The translations under genes and the position numbers were made by a program. From Paraburkholderia acidisoli (GTDB lineage: Bacteria; Pseudomonadota; Gammaproteobacteria; Burkholderiales; Burkholderiaceae), in contig NZ_CP046914.1 in NCBI RefSeq assembly GCF_009789675.1, positions 558,001 to 622,000 of the forward strand: a stretch of DNA of 64,000 nt, written 5' to 3'. Shown in pieces: positions 17,210 through 26,600 of this stretch (its first letter is position 1; every line of letters begins with the position of its first letter). The notes under the pieces are model-generated. The model made no database searches, had not been told where the DNA came from, and saw only the letters and a program-made list of their open reading frames with translations.

Positions 17210-18338
17210 GATGATTCTCTTGTTCGATGCGGCGATCGTCTTCGCGGGCGGAACGCGTATCGATATCGACCGTCACCGACATGCCCGGCAGCAGCACGCT
17301 GCGCGTTTCCGGCCCGGTTTGCAGGCGGATTCGCACCGGCACGCGCTGCACGATCTTCGTGAAGTTGCCCGTGGCGTTTTCGGGCGGCAGCAGCGCGAAT
17401 TGCGCGCCCGTACCCGGCGAGAAGCTGTCGACCACGCCGTGCAGCGTATGCCCCGGCAAGGCGTCGACGCGCAATTCCACGGGCTGGCCCACGCGCATGC
17501 GGCCGATCTGCGTTTCCTTGAAGTTGGCCGTGAGGTAGGTCTGCTGCACGGGCACGACGGTCAGCATGCGCGTGCCGGGCTGCACGTACTGGCCCACGCG
17601 CACCGTGCGATCGCCCACGCGTCCCGCGAGCGCGCTCTTGACCACGGTGTTGTCGAGATCCAGCTGCGATTGCGCGGCGCTCGCGCGAGCGGCTTCGAGT
17701 TGCGCGCGTGCTTGCGAGAGCTGTGCGTTGAGCGCGGCGATCTGCGAACGCGCGGCGGTCACGGCGGCGGCATCGGCCGCGAGCGTGGCCTGCGCCTGAT
17801 CGCGCGTGCTCGTGAGTTCGGCGAGATGCTCGGTGGTTTCCGCACCCGTGGCAGCGAGCGGCGCGTAGCGGGCGACCTCGTCGCGCGCATGGCGCAGGCT
17901 CACTTGCGCGACCTGCTGCTGCGCCTCGGACTGCGCGATATTCGCGCGCTGCTGTTCGATCTGCGCCTGCGCGTGTTCGATGTCGGCGCTACGCGCATCC
18001 ACCGTGGCCTGCGCCTGTTCCAGCGCGACCTGGTACTGACGCGCGTCGAGCTTCACGAGCGGATCGCCGGCCTTCACAGTCTGGTTGTCGGCCACGTAGA
18101 CGTCCGTGACATAACCGTTCACCTTCGGCGCGATGGTCACGCTATCGGCTTGAAGATAGGCGTCGTCGGTCGATTCGATGAACCGCCCGACCAGCCACCA
18201 GTGCCCACCCCAAATCGCCGCGGCGACGAGCGCCACGAGGCCGAGTACGATCAGAATCGGACGTTTCGCCCCGCGCTTCTTCGGCGCAGCGGCGGCTTCG
18301 GGAACGTCGCGGCCGGGTGCACCTGCAGTCGTTGACAT
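17202..18338 (-). CDS. emrA: HlyD-family membrane-fusion protein (EmrA type)
   Basis: This 378-aa periplasmic adaptor is anchored by one transmembrane helix (about residues 27-48). After it comes the EmrA pattern ESTDDAYLQADSVTIAPKVNGYV, the barrel-sandwich domain. A long coiled-coil hairpin rich in Ala, Gln and Glu (about 105-225) and a beta-barrel follow. It is the first gene of the efflux operon and its promoter is overlapped by a palindrome, so the divergent TetR protein is the likely repressor. The start follows GAGATT at a slightly long spacing. Confidence 0.92.
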   Translation of the reverse strand: MSTTAGAPGRDVPEAAAAPKKRGAKRPILIVLGLVALVAAAIWGGHWWLVGRFIESTDDAYLQADSVTIAPKVNGYVTDVYVADNQTVKAGDPLVKLDARQYQVALEQAQATVDARSADIEHAQAQIEQQRANIAQSEAQQQVAQVSLRHARDEVARYAPLAATGAETTEHLAELTSTRDQAQATLAADAAAVTAARSQIAALNAQLSQARAQLEAARASAAQSQLDLDNTVVKSALAGRVGDRTVRVGQYVQPGTRMLTVVPVQQTYLTANFKETQIGRMRVGQPVELRVDALPGHTLHGVVDSFSPGTGAQFALLPPENATGNFTKIVQRVPVRIRLQTGPETRSVLLPGMSVTVDIDTRSAREDDRRIEQENHRG

Positions 18339-18370
18339 GTTTGTAATCTCAAATTTATTCCAGTTGGCAG

Positions 18371-18409
18371 AATTATTCCACTCGGAACAATTGTGTCAAG
18401 TGTTATATT
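18371..18409. promoter_or_regulatory. Divergent emrA/tetR promoters with shared operator
   Basis: On the minus strand TTGACA (18399-18394) and AATAAT (18377-18372) are spaced by 16 bp and drive emrA. An inverted repeat, AATTATTCC (18371-18379) and GGAACAATT (18384-18392), has one mismatch and a 4-bp centre. It fills the emrA spacer and -10 box. On the plus strand an extended -10 element, TG-T-TATATT (18401-18409), lies just beyond it and should serve tetR. A further half-site, TTATTCCA, is at 18355-18362. One repressor bound here would block both genes. Confidence 0.72.
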
Positions 18410-18434
18410 GAGTCTCGGCTATGAAGGAAAATGC

Positions 18435-19157
18435 ATGAGCGAAGGGAAAAGACTGCGGCGATCGCCTGAAGGGGGCTACGCACGCGGCGACGAAACGCGC
18501 CGCAAGATCATCGAGGCGGCAATCGCACTGTTCGGGCGCGAAGGCTTCGAAGGTGCGTCCACGCGCGACATCGCCGCGCGCGCGGGCGTCAACGCTCCGG
18601 CGCTGCAGTACTACTTCGAGAACAAGGAAGGCCTCTATCGCGCCTGCGCGGAATGGATCGCGGACGAAGCCTGGCAGGCCTTCGAACCCGCCGTGCTGCG
18701 CGCGCGTGCGGTGCTTGCCACGCAAGCCAGCGCCGAAGCGCTCATCGACGCCTTCATCGACATCCTCATGTGCGTGGCCGATCGCACTTTCGTGAAGCAC
18801 CACGAACCGGACCAGCGCCTTTTTTTCGCGCGCGAACAAAGCGGCGGCGAACCCGAGATCGGTTCGATGATTCTGCAGGAACGCATTCGCGGACCGCTCA
18901 ACAAGATCAACGTCGACCTGCTCGAACGCATCACGGGTACCTCAGCGCAAGACCCCATCACCGTCGTGCGCATGTTCAGTCTGTATGGCCAATTTCTGCT
19001 GTTCCATCTCGCGCGGCGCTCGACGCTCGCGATGCTCGGATGGCACGACATCGACGCGCAAAACGCTGAGTTCTTGAAGACGAGCATTGCCGAACAAACC
19101 CGCATGCTGCTGAAATTCTGGAACGCCCAGCACGTCGAGCGCGAACGTTCGAGATAA
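18435..19157 (+). CDS. TetR-family repressor of the efflux operon
   Basis: This 240-aa regulator starts at ATG 18435 after AAGGAAA. The helix-turn-helix is at about residues 43-62 (STRDIAARAGVNAPALQYYF). The C-terminal ligand domain resembles the CecR (DUF1956) type, with GQFLLFHLARRSTLAMLGW. It is divergent from emrA with a 96-bp gap that contains a strong palindrome, so repression of the pump and of itself is the natural inference. The inducer is probably a pump substrate, but it cannot be named from sequence. Confidence 0.88.
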   Translation: MSEGKRLRRSPEGGYARGDETRRKIIEAAIALFGREGFEGASTRDIAARAGVNAPALQYYFENKEGLYRACAEWIADEAWQAFEPAVLRARAVLATQASAEALIDAFIDILMCVADRTFVKHHEPDQRLFFAREQSGGEPEIGSMILQERIRGPLNKINVDLLERITGTSAQDPITVVRMFSLYGQFLLFHLARRSTLAMLGWHDIDAQNAEFLKTSIAEQTRMLLKFWNAQHVERERSR

Positions 19158-19160
19158 AGG

Positions 19161-19192
19161 CGGTTCAACCGGGCGGTTCAACCGGGCAGTTC
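19161..19192. repeat. Short tandem repeat after tetR
   Basis: Two exact 13-bp copies of CGGTTCAACCGGG (19161-19173 and 19174-19186) are followed by a partial, diverged third copy. Each unit contains a small inverted repeat, CGGTT/AACCG. It starts three bases after the stop codon and may form weak hairpins; no function is evident. Confidence 0.6.
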
Positions 19193-19285
19193 GCCAACGA
19201 GTTGGTGTCGCGGTGGGTAGCCGTGCGGAAACACACCGCGTGTACGTGTTTTTCGAGTCCCCTCATCCTTTCAGGAGCCGCCGCC

Positions 19286-19921
19286 ATGTCGCCCGTTGCC
19301 GCCGTAGCCAGCATTCTCGCCGCCGTCCTGCTCGGCGCCATGAGTCCGGGACCGAGCTTCGTGCTCGTCGCGCGTAATTCGATCGGCCTCTCGCGGCGCG
19401 ACGGCGTCGCCACTGCGCTTGGCATGGGAGCGGGCGCGATCTGCTTCTCCGGCATCGCCCTCGCGGGTCTCTACACCTTGCTCGCCACGGTCGCCTGGCT
19501 GTACGCCGCGCTGAAGATCGCGGGCGGCGTCTATCTGCTCTACATCGCCTCGCGCATCTGGCGCGGAGCCGGTCAACCCGTGACGGTCGACAAGAGCCAC
19601 GCGCCCGATGCGCGTCCCGGCCGGTCGTTCTGGAGCGGTCTCACCACGCAACTCAGCAACCCGAAGACGGCCGTGGCCTACGGCAGCATTTTCGTTGCGC
19701 TGCTACCGCAGCATCCGCCGCTGTGGTGCTATTTCGCGCTGCCGCCGCTCTTGTTTGCGATCGAAACCGGCTGGTATTGCGTGGTCGCACTGTGCTTTTC
19801 CAGCCAGCGCCCGCGCGACCTGTATCTGCGCGCGAAAAGCGGCATCGACCGCGTGGCCGCAACGGCCATTGCCGCGCTCGGCCTGCGCCTCATCGTGAGC
19901 GCGGGACATCGCGGCCTGTAA
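19286..19921 (+). CDS. LysE/RhtB-family amino-acid exporter
   Basis: This 211-aa inner-membrane protein has about six helices. The N-terminal family signature is clear: LLGAMSPGPSFVLVARNSI, then a Gly-rich second helix and LYAALKIAGGVYLLYIASRIW. The family exports amino acids such as lysine, threonine or homoserine, or related small molecules. The start at 19286 has AGGAG eight bases upstream. It is monocistronic, followed by a strong hairpin. The substrate is not defined. Confidence 0.87.
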   Translation: MSPVAAVASILAAVLLGAMSPGPSFVLVARNSIGLSRRDGVATALGMGAGAICFSGIALAGLYTLLATVAWLYAALKIAGGVYLLYIASRIWRGAGQPVTVDKSHAPDARPGRSFWSGLTTQLSNPKTAVAYGSIFVALLPQHPPLWCYFALPPLLFAIETGWYCVVALCFSSQRPRDLYLRAKSGIDRVAATAIAALGLRLIVSAGHRGL

Positions 19922-19939
19922 TGGATCATGTGCACAAAG

Positions 19940-19977
19940 GCCAAGGGCACCGGCATTCGATTGCCGGTGCCCTTGGC
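19940..19977 (+). terminator. Perfect 16-bp hairpin after the LysE gene
   Basis: GCCAAGGGCACCGGCA (19940-19955) pairs exactly with TGCCGGTGCCCTTGGC (19962-19977) around a 6-nt loop. It lies 19 bases after the stop codon. There is no U-tract, so it may stop RNA decay rather than, or as well as, transcription. Confidence 0.65.
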
Positions 19978-20048
19978 ACTATCGCGGCGGCCAACGATCT
20001 GCACTGAGCCGCCTGCACTGCATGTGATGCACTTATTTGCATCGACGC

Positions 20049-20077
20049 TTGACAATCTATCTTCCAGTAGATAAAGT
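20049..20077 (+). promoter_or_regulatory. tetR promoter with operator in the spacer
   Basis: TTGACA (20049-20054) and TAAAGT (20072-20077) are spaced by 17 bp. The inverted repeat ATCTA-N8-TAGAT (20055-20072) occupies the whole spacer, which fits autorepression. The same motif recurs upstream of ohr at 20708-20725. Transcription would start within a base or two of the ATG at 20085, so the mRNA is probably leaderless. Confidence 0.65.
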
Positions 20078-20084
20078 ACGACTC

Positions 20085-20651
20085 ATGGAAACGAAGTTGA
20101 CGGTGCGGGAACAGATTCTCGACCACGCCATTACGTTAATGATGCTGCGGGGCTACAACGGTTTTAGCTACCGCGACCTCTCTACGCTGGTGGGAGTGAA
20201 GACGTCGAGCATCCACTATTACTTTCCGTCGAAGGACGATCTGGTGCTCGAAGCCGTGAACCAGTACAGCGACGCGGTAATGGTGGGTTTGCAGTCGGTC
20301 GATCCCGCGCTGCCGGCGCGCGACAAGTTGGCAACGTACACGAAGCTGTTCGGCAAAACGTTGGGCGATGGCGATCAGATTTGTCTATGCGGCATGCTCG
20401 CCGCCGACATCGAGTCGCTGCCCGAGACCGTGCGGCAAGCAGTACAGGCCTTCTTCAACGCCAACGAAAGCTGGCTCGCCAGTGTGCTGGCGCAAGGTGC
20501 GAAGGAAGGCACGCTGATCGTGAAAGGCGACCCCGAAAGCGCGGCGCGCACGCTGTTTGCCGCGCTCCAGGGCAGTGTGCTGGCAAGCCGCCTGTTTCAT
20601 ACGAAGTCGCGGCTCGAAGATGTCGAAGCCATGTGGCGCGTGGCTCGATGA
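20085..20651 (+). CDS. TetR-family regulator, probably of ohr
   Basis: The 188-aa protein has a standard TetR helix-turn-helix at about residues 27-47 (YRDLSTLVGVKTSSIHYYFP). Its C-terminal domain includes two cysteines in the motif DQICLCGMLAADIESLP (about residues 98-114), which makes direct sensing of oxidants or electrophiles conceivable. No Shine-Dalgarno precedes ATG 20085, in keeping with a leaderless message. The gene lies about 260 bp upstream of ohr on the same strand. The ATCTA-N8-TAGAT motif before both genes suggests it controls both. Peroxide sensing is an inference. Confidence 0.85.
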   Translation: METKLTVREQILDHAITLMMLRGYNGFSYRDLSTLVGVKTSSIHYYFPSKDDLVLEAVNQYSDAVMVGLQSVDPALPARDKLATYTKLFGKTLGDGDQICLCGMLAADIESLPETVRQAVQAFFNANESWLASVLAQGAKEGTLIVKGDPESAARTLFAALQGSVLASRLFHTKSRLEDVEAMWRVAR

Positions 20652-20706
20652 GGTATTGAATCACGCAAGCCGGGGTGGTCCGCCGCCCCATTTATTTGGG
20701 CCGTTT

Positions 20707-20726
20707 TATCTATCTTCTGATAGATA
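20707..20726 (+). promoter_or_regulatory. Candidate TetR operator upstream of ohr
   Basis: TATCTATC (20707-20714) and GATAGATA (20719-20726) form a perfect 8-bp inverted repeat with a 4-bp centre. It contains ATCTA-N8-TAGAT and shares 16 of 19 bases with the site in the tetR promoter. A second partial copy in the other orientation (CTGGAAGAT) adjoins it at 20728-20736. The distance to the ohr start is about 180 bp, so the leader would be long. Confidence 0.6.
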
Positions 20727-20908
20727 GCTGGAAGATCAGGGTTGGTGGCGCCAGGATGAACTCGTGTGCTGGTCAGCCCACTATCCAGAAATAGATGTAG
20801 TTTGTTTCAGCTGGAATCGTTTGTGCGCACCGTTGCCGGTCGCACCGCAGAACAAGCCGTACCGAACTGTTTTTCCAATTCACGTTTTTGCTCAACAAGG
20901 AGCCTGTC

Positions 20909-21334
20909 ATGTCGATCGAAAAAGTCCTCTACCGCGCCGAAGCCAACGTTACCGGCGGTCGCGACGGCCGTGCCGTGATCCCCGCCAGCAACCTCGACCT
21001 CAAGCTCACCACGCCGCGCGAACTCGGCGGCGCGGGCGGCGACGGCACCAACCCGGAACAACTGTTCGCAGCAGGCTATAGCGCATGCTTCATCGGCGCG
21101 ATGAAGTTCGTCTCGGCGCGCGACAAGATCGCCCTGCCCCAGGATCTGTCGATCACGGGCAACGTCGGCATCGGCCAGATCCCGAACGGCTTCGGTATCG
21201 AAGTGGAACTGAAGATCTCGCTGCCGGGCATGGACCGCGCGGCCGCCCAGGCGCTCGTCGACAAGGCCCACATCGTGTGCCCGTACTCGAACGCCACGCG
21301 CGGCAACATCGACGTCACGCTGACGATCGTCTAA
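20909..21334 (+). CDS. ohr: Organic hydroperoxide resistance protein (OsmC/Ohr)
   Basis: This 141-aa thiol peroxidase reduces organic and fatty-acid hydroperoxides, and is usually recycled by lipoylated enzymes. The catalytic pair is Cys60 (in [14 protein letters not shown]) and Cys124 (in [13 protein letters not shown]). The supporting Arg18 (GGRDGR) and Glu50 (TNPEQLF) match the Ohr active site rather than OsmC. The start is fixed by AAGGAG. Ohr genes are usually paired with the MarR-type OhrR; here the neighbour is a TetR-family gene and no ohrR is close. Confidence 0.94.
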   Translation: MSIEKVLYRAEANVTGGRDGRAVIPASNLDLKLTTPRELGGAGGDGTNPEQLFAAGYSACFIGAMKFVSARDKIALPQDLSITGNVGIGQIPNGFGIEVELKISLPGMDRAAAQALVDKAHIVCPYSNATRGNIDVTLTIV

Positions 21335-21364
21335 GTACGCTTCCCTCGCGTACCCGCTGGAACA

Positions 21365-21391
21365 AAAAAGGCCGCGATATGCGGCCTTTTT
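21365..21391. terminator. Bidirectional terminator between ohr and recD
   Basis: AAAAAGGCCGC (21365-21375) and GCGGCCTTTTT (21381-21391) form an 11-bp perfect stem with a 5-nt loop. A-tract and T-tract lie on either side, as expected between convergent genes. Confidence 0.9.
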
Positions 21392-21408
21392 GTCGATGCG
21401 TGCCGACC

Positions 21409-23667
21409 TCAGGCCGGCAACGATTCGCGCCGCGCATCGCTCACGAGTCCCGCCATGAGGCCGCTCGCGCGCTGCACTTTCGACTGCACCGCGCGGTCGA
21501 GCACAGAGCGTCCCTCGGGTACGGCGAGCGTGAGAAACGCACGCGCGCGCGTGATGCCGGTGTAGACGAGTTCGCGCGTCAGGATCGGGCTGAACGTGTC
21601 GGGCAACATGAGCGCGGCGTGCGTGAACTCCGAGCCCTGCGATTTATGGACCGTGAGCGCGAACACGGTCTCGACGCCTTGCAAGCGGCTCGGCGACACC
21701 CACTTCACGCCGCCCGACCCGTCTCCGGCCGGGAACGCCACGCGCAACACCGGCGGCTCGCCGGGCGCTACGGGCAAGTCGAGCGCAATACCGATATCGC
21801 CGTTCATGAGACCGAGTTCGTAGTCGTTGTGCGTGACGAGCACGGGTCGCCCGGCATACCAGTCGCCGCGCGGCTCGATCAGCCCTTCTTCGTGCAGCAG
21901 CCGCGCGACGCGGCGATTGAGTCCGTCCACGCCCCACGGCCCGCGCCGCAACGCGCATAGCAGCTGAAACGCACCGTGGGCCGCGAGCACGCCTGCGGCC
22001 CACGCGCCGAGCGCATTCGGGGCGGCGCCGGCTTCCGGGCGCGTGGCGTGCATCGTGTCGAGATAGTGCCGATAACCCTGGCGACGCGCGTCGTGCGTTT
22101 CGCCCGCGCGTCCATCGACGATCAGCGCGCGCAGCGCGCCGTCGTCGGCGGCCGGGCACACGATGCGTGCGAGATCGGCGTAACCGCGCGCCCAGATCTT
22201 CGCGACGCCCACGGCATCGCCCGCGTTGACGAATTCCGACAAGGCGCCGATACCGCTATCCGCAGCGAAGCGATGGCTTTCGCGCAGCATCGCGATCGCC
22301 TGATCGAGCGGCAAGCCGTGCGCGTCGAGCATCGCGGCATCAATATGTTCGCCCGTAGCCGCTTCGAGCCACGCACGCGTTGCTTCCGTGTAGTGACCTT
22401 CGCGCGCGCGATCGCAGAGTTCGCCGAGCACGGCGCCCGCTTCCACCGACGCGAGCTGGTCCTTGTCGCCGAGCAGAATGAGCCGTGCCGAAGGCGGCAG
22501 CGCATCGAGCACGGCGGCCATCATCTCGAGATCGACCATCGAGGCTTCGTCGATCACCAGCACATCCACCGGCAACGGATTCGCGGCGTCATGGCGAAAC
22601 CGGCGGCTACCGGGACGTGTGCCCAATACGCGATGCAGCGTGGTCACGACCGTGGGAATCGCCTTGCGCAGCGCATTGGAATCGACATGCGATTGCAACG
22701 CGTCGAACGGCAATCGCTCGACCGCTCCCGCAATCGACTCGTTCAGCCGCGCCGCCGCTTTGCCGGTAGGCGCCGCGAGACGAATGCGCAACGGCCTCGC
22801 GCTCGTCTCATGGGCCGCGCCGCTCGCGCGGCCGAGTGCCAAGGTCTGCAGGAGTGCCAACAACCTGACGACGGTGGTCGTCTTACCCGTGCCCGGCCCG
22901 CCCGTCACGATGCTGAACGCGCTGCGCGCCGCGAGCGCGCACGCCAGCTTTTGCCAGTCCGCGCGCGTAGTGCCCGGCTTCTTCTGCGCGGACGGTGCGA
23001 ACAGCGCGTCAAGCGTGGCGCGCGCCATGTCGAGCGGCAACGCCGTTTCGAGTTGCGCGCCGCGCGCGAGGCGTCGCTCGATGCCCGCGCGCACGTCTTG
23101 CTCGTATTGCCAGTAGCGCCGCAGATAAAGACGCGTACCGGCCAGCACGAGCGGCGTGTTGGCCGCCGCGCCGGCAGCCTCTAGCGCGACCAGATCCGGC
23201 GCCGCGAGCGCCGCCTGCCATTGCGCGAGCGTCACGCCCGCCAGCACCTCGGCGGGCGGTTGCGCGGGCACGGCAGCCAGCATTTGCGGCCCGTCGGGCG
23301 GCAACGAGAGCGCGAAGGTGGGATCGTCGAGCGTTGCCTGCAAATCGAGGCAGACGTGGCCGCGCCCGAGTTGATGGCTCGCGAGCGCGGCCGCGAGCAA
23401 CAACAACGGCGCACTGTGCGGCACCTCGGTCCAGAGGAATCGCGCGAACGCCGCATCGAGCGTGCGCAACCAGCCGCGCTCGACCCAATGATCGAGCACG
23501 CTCAACATCTGCGTGGCCGATTCGCGCGACGCATGCGGCATGGTCTGTGCAACTTGAATTGCGTCGGACGCTGCGGCCGAATCGGGCAGATCGAGGTCCG
23601 CGAACAAATCGCCCGTCACGCCGATCTGTCCTGGCTGCCCTTGCGTTGATGTACGGCGCTTTGTCAT
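21409..23667 (-). CDS. recD: Exodeoxyribonuclease V alpha subunit
   Basis: RecD is the fast 5'-3' helicase of RecBCD, which processes double-strand breaks and degrades foreign linear DNA. The 752-aa product has an N-terminal domain (1-235) that contacts RecB/RecC. Superfamily 1 motor motifs follow: Walker A GGPGTGKT at 256-263, VLVIDEASMVDLEMM for motif II, and LTVHKSQGSEF near the C-terminus. It starts at ATG 23667, overlapping the recB stop by 4 nt. It is the last gene of a recC-recB-recD operon. The N-terminal region is longer than in E. coli RecD. Confidence 0.94.
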   Translation of the reverse strand: MTKRRTSTQGQPGQIGVTGDLFADLDLPDSAAASDAIQVAQTMPHASRESATQMLSVLDHWVERGWLRTLDAAFARFLWTEVPHSAPLLLLAAALASHQLGRGHVCLDLQATLDDPTFALSLPPDGPQMLAAVPAQPPAEVLAGVTLAQWQAALAAPDLVALEAAGAAANTPLVLAGTRLYLRRYWQYEQDVRAGIERRLARGAQLETALPLDMARATLDALFAPSAQKKPGTTRADWQKLACALAARSAFSIVTGGPGTGKTTTVVRLLALLQTLALGRASGAAHETSARPLRIRLAAPTGKAAARLNESIAGAVERLPFDALQSHVDSNALRKAIPTVVTTLHRVLGTRPGSRRFRHDAANPLPVDVLVIDEASMVDLEMMAAVLDALPPSARLILLGDKDQLASVEAGAVLGELCDRAREGHYTEATRAWLEAATGEHIDAAMLDAHGLPLDQAIAMLRESHRFAADSGIGALSEFVNAGDAVGVAKIWARGYADLARIVCPAADDGALRALIVDGRAGETHDARRQGYRHYLDTMHATRPEAGAAPNALGAWAAGVLAAHGAFQLLCALRRGPWGVDGLNRRVARLLHEEGLIEPRGDWYAGRPVLVTHNDYELGLMNGDIGIALDLPVAPGEPPVLRVAFPAGDGSGGVKWVSPSRLQGVETVFALTVHKSQGSEFTHAALMLPDTFSPILTRELVYTGITRARAFLTLAVPEGRSVLDRAVQSKVQRASGLMAGLVSDARRESLPA

Positions 23668-26600
23668 GCCAGCTTCTCCAGCGCATCGCCATGGGCAAAG
23701 AGTGCATCGAGCGCGTCGATCAATTCGCGCGGCGGTCGCTCGCAATGCAAGCCTTGCCCTTGCGAGCGTCCCCCGCGCAAAAACAAATACACGGCGCCGC
23801 CGATATGGCGCTCGTACTCGTAGTCCGGCAAGCGCGATTTCAGCAATCGATGCAGCGCGAACAAATACAGCACGTATTGCAGTTCATAGCGTGAATGCAG
23901 AATCTGCGCGCGCATTTTCGCGGACGTATACGACGCGTCGTCGGGGCCGAGCCAGTTCGACTTGTAGTCGGCCACGTAATAACGTCCTTCGTGCTCGAAC
24001 ACGAGGTCGATAAAGCCTTTGAGCATGCCGTTCAGTTGTGCGGCGTCGAGTGCGGGACGCGCTTCGCTATCGAGTGTCATGGCGGTGACGAGCTGATCGA
24101 GTTCGAGCGTATCGACCGAACGCGCCGTGACCCAGAACTCCATTTCGGCCATATACGACGTTGATTCGAGCGATTGCAACGCCACCGGCGTAACGGGCTC
24201 GTCGTCGATATCGGGCAGACGAAGCGGCGTACTCGCGAGTTCGATCAGCCAGTCGGTCAGGGTGTCGATCCAATGCGACCAGCCGCGCACATTGCAGCGG
24301 CGCGCGACCATATCGCGCACCGTCTCGCGCGCGTCGGCTTTCACGATGTTCGCGAAGCCTTCGTCGGCGGCCCACTCCATGAGTTCGTGCAGAAAGCTGC
24401 CCGCGTCCGCGCCGCGTTCGAAACCGTGCATCGGCGCGAGCGCGGGCGTGACCCGCATTTCCGCGCCGCTGCCGTACCCGTCGTCTTCGTCAGGCGGCAT
24501 GCTCGCGTCGAGCAGTTCGAGGAACACGTCTTCGCCGCGCGTATCGGGCGCGCCGCGCGACTCGTCCACTTCGACGGGAACGCCTTCGCCTATCGACGCT
24601 TCGACGGTCTTCAAACTCGAATAACTCGCGATCCACCAACGCTCGCGTTCGCGATACGCCATTGTGCGCGCGTGGCCACGCTGCACGCCCGTGTCGCGCA
24701 ACGCGAGCACATCACGAGCCGGCTCCGGCGCGGACGAGACGGCGATGTCGGCACACGGTCCGCGCAACGCATCGAGCAATGATTCGGTCTCCTCACCGGC
24801 AATCGCCGCCCCGCCGTTGAGCAGATATCCGAACGCACTGCCCTCGACATCCGAGACCGCCGCATAACCGATCCACGTGGCGTAGCGCGCGCGCGTGAGC
24901 GCCACATAAAGCTTGCGCAAGTCCTCGCCCAGGCGTTCGCGGTCCGCCTGATGCAGCACGTGCGCATCGGCTTCGAGCGTGACGCGGAGCCGCCCCGCTT
25001 CGTCGTGCCATTTGAACGGCATGTCGTCGGGTTTCACCGCGCGGTGCGCGCACGCGAACGGCAGGAACACGAGTGGATATTCCAGCCCCTTCGACTTATG
25101 GATCGTCACGACCTGAACGAGTCCCGCGTCGCTTTCGAGCCGCAATTGCCGCGCGTCGCCGCCACCGCCCGCACTCTCGTCCTCGCGTTGTTCGTCGAGG
25201 TAGCGAATCAGCGCGTGCTCGCCGTCGAGTTGCGTGCTCGCCTGCTGGAGCAACTCGGCGAGATGCAGGAGATTGGTCAGCGCGCGTTCGCCATTGAGAC
25301 CTGCGCTCGCGGATTCGCCAAGCAAACGCTGCGGCACGTGAAAGTCGTTGAAGAGACGCCGCAGCATGGGCAGCACGCCCTTCTTGCGCCAGCACTCGCG
25401 ATAGCCGCGAAATTGCAGCACGCGCGCTTCCCAGGCGAGTTCGTCGCGGCCCAACGCGTCGAGTTCGGCCCACGAGAGGCCGAGCGTCGCGCTCGCCAGT
25501 GCCGTACGCACGAGCCGGCCGTCGTCGGGCTCCGCGCACGCGGCCAGCCAGTAGCGCAGTTCGTCCGCTTGCGGCGTTTGGTACACCGAGTCGCGGTCGG
25601 AAAGATACACGCTGCGCACGCCGCGCAAAGCCAGCGCCTCGCGAATCGCGCGCGCTTCCTCGCGATTGTTCACGAGCACGGCCATGTCGGCCGGTTGCAG
25701 CGCGCGCAAGCCCCGCTCGCTTTCGAAGCCTGCCTCCCCGTGCAGACCGAGGTTGAGCAGACGCACCATTTCCGTCGCGCAACTCGCGGCCATCCCCGCA
25801 AAATAGGCCTTGTTGCTGAGCGGCTTGCCATCCGTCGCGGAGGGCAAACGCCAGATGTTGAGCGCCCCGAGCGGCTGGCCCGCTGCGACCAGCGTCTCGG
25901 GACGGCCATTCGCGTCGGCGGCGACGAACGGCAGCGCATTCTCCTGGCCGTCGGCACTCCGAAACAGAAACGCACCGCTGCCTTGGGACCGCGACTCTGC
26001 CGCGTCGAAGCAACGGTTGACCGCGTCGACCATGGCGCGCGTGGAGCGGAAATTCTTTTTCAGCGTATAGAGACGCCCCTCGCACGCACGCCGCGCTTGC
26101 AGATAGGTATAAATGTCGGCACCGCGAAACGCGTAGATCGCCTGCTTCGGATCGCCGATCAAGACGATTGCCGTATCGATGTCGTTCGACGCGATACGGT
26201 AGACCGAATCGAAAATCTGATACTGAACCGGGTCTGTGTCCTGGAACTCGTCGATCAACGCAACCGGATATTGCTTGCGGATGATCTCAGCAAGACGCGG
26301 CCCGTTCTCGCGTTTCAGCGCGGCCAGCAAACGCGTGAGCAGATCGTCGAAGCCCATCTGCGAGCGGCGCGCCTCCTCTTCCTCGAAACGTCGTGCAATC
26401 CAGCGCGCCGCGTGACACAGCACCTCCTGCTTCGCCTGCGTGGGCGAGGCCAGCGACTCGCGCAACGTTTCCATCGCAACGAACGCGGGATGCGCCGGCG
26501 CCTCGCCCTTCCAGATTTCCTGGAGTCCAGCGGGCGTCAGGCGCGTCCAGACGGCCGCCTTGTCGTCGAACCCGGGATGCGCCATCTCGGGGGTATTCGC

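Noticed and set aside
19161-19192. Tandem 13-bp repeat considered as a CRISPR remnant or minisatellite
   Set aside because: There are only about two and a half units with no spacers; it is a short local duplication.
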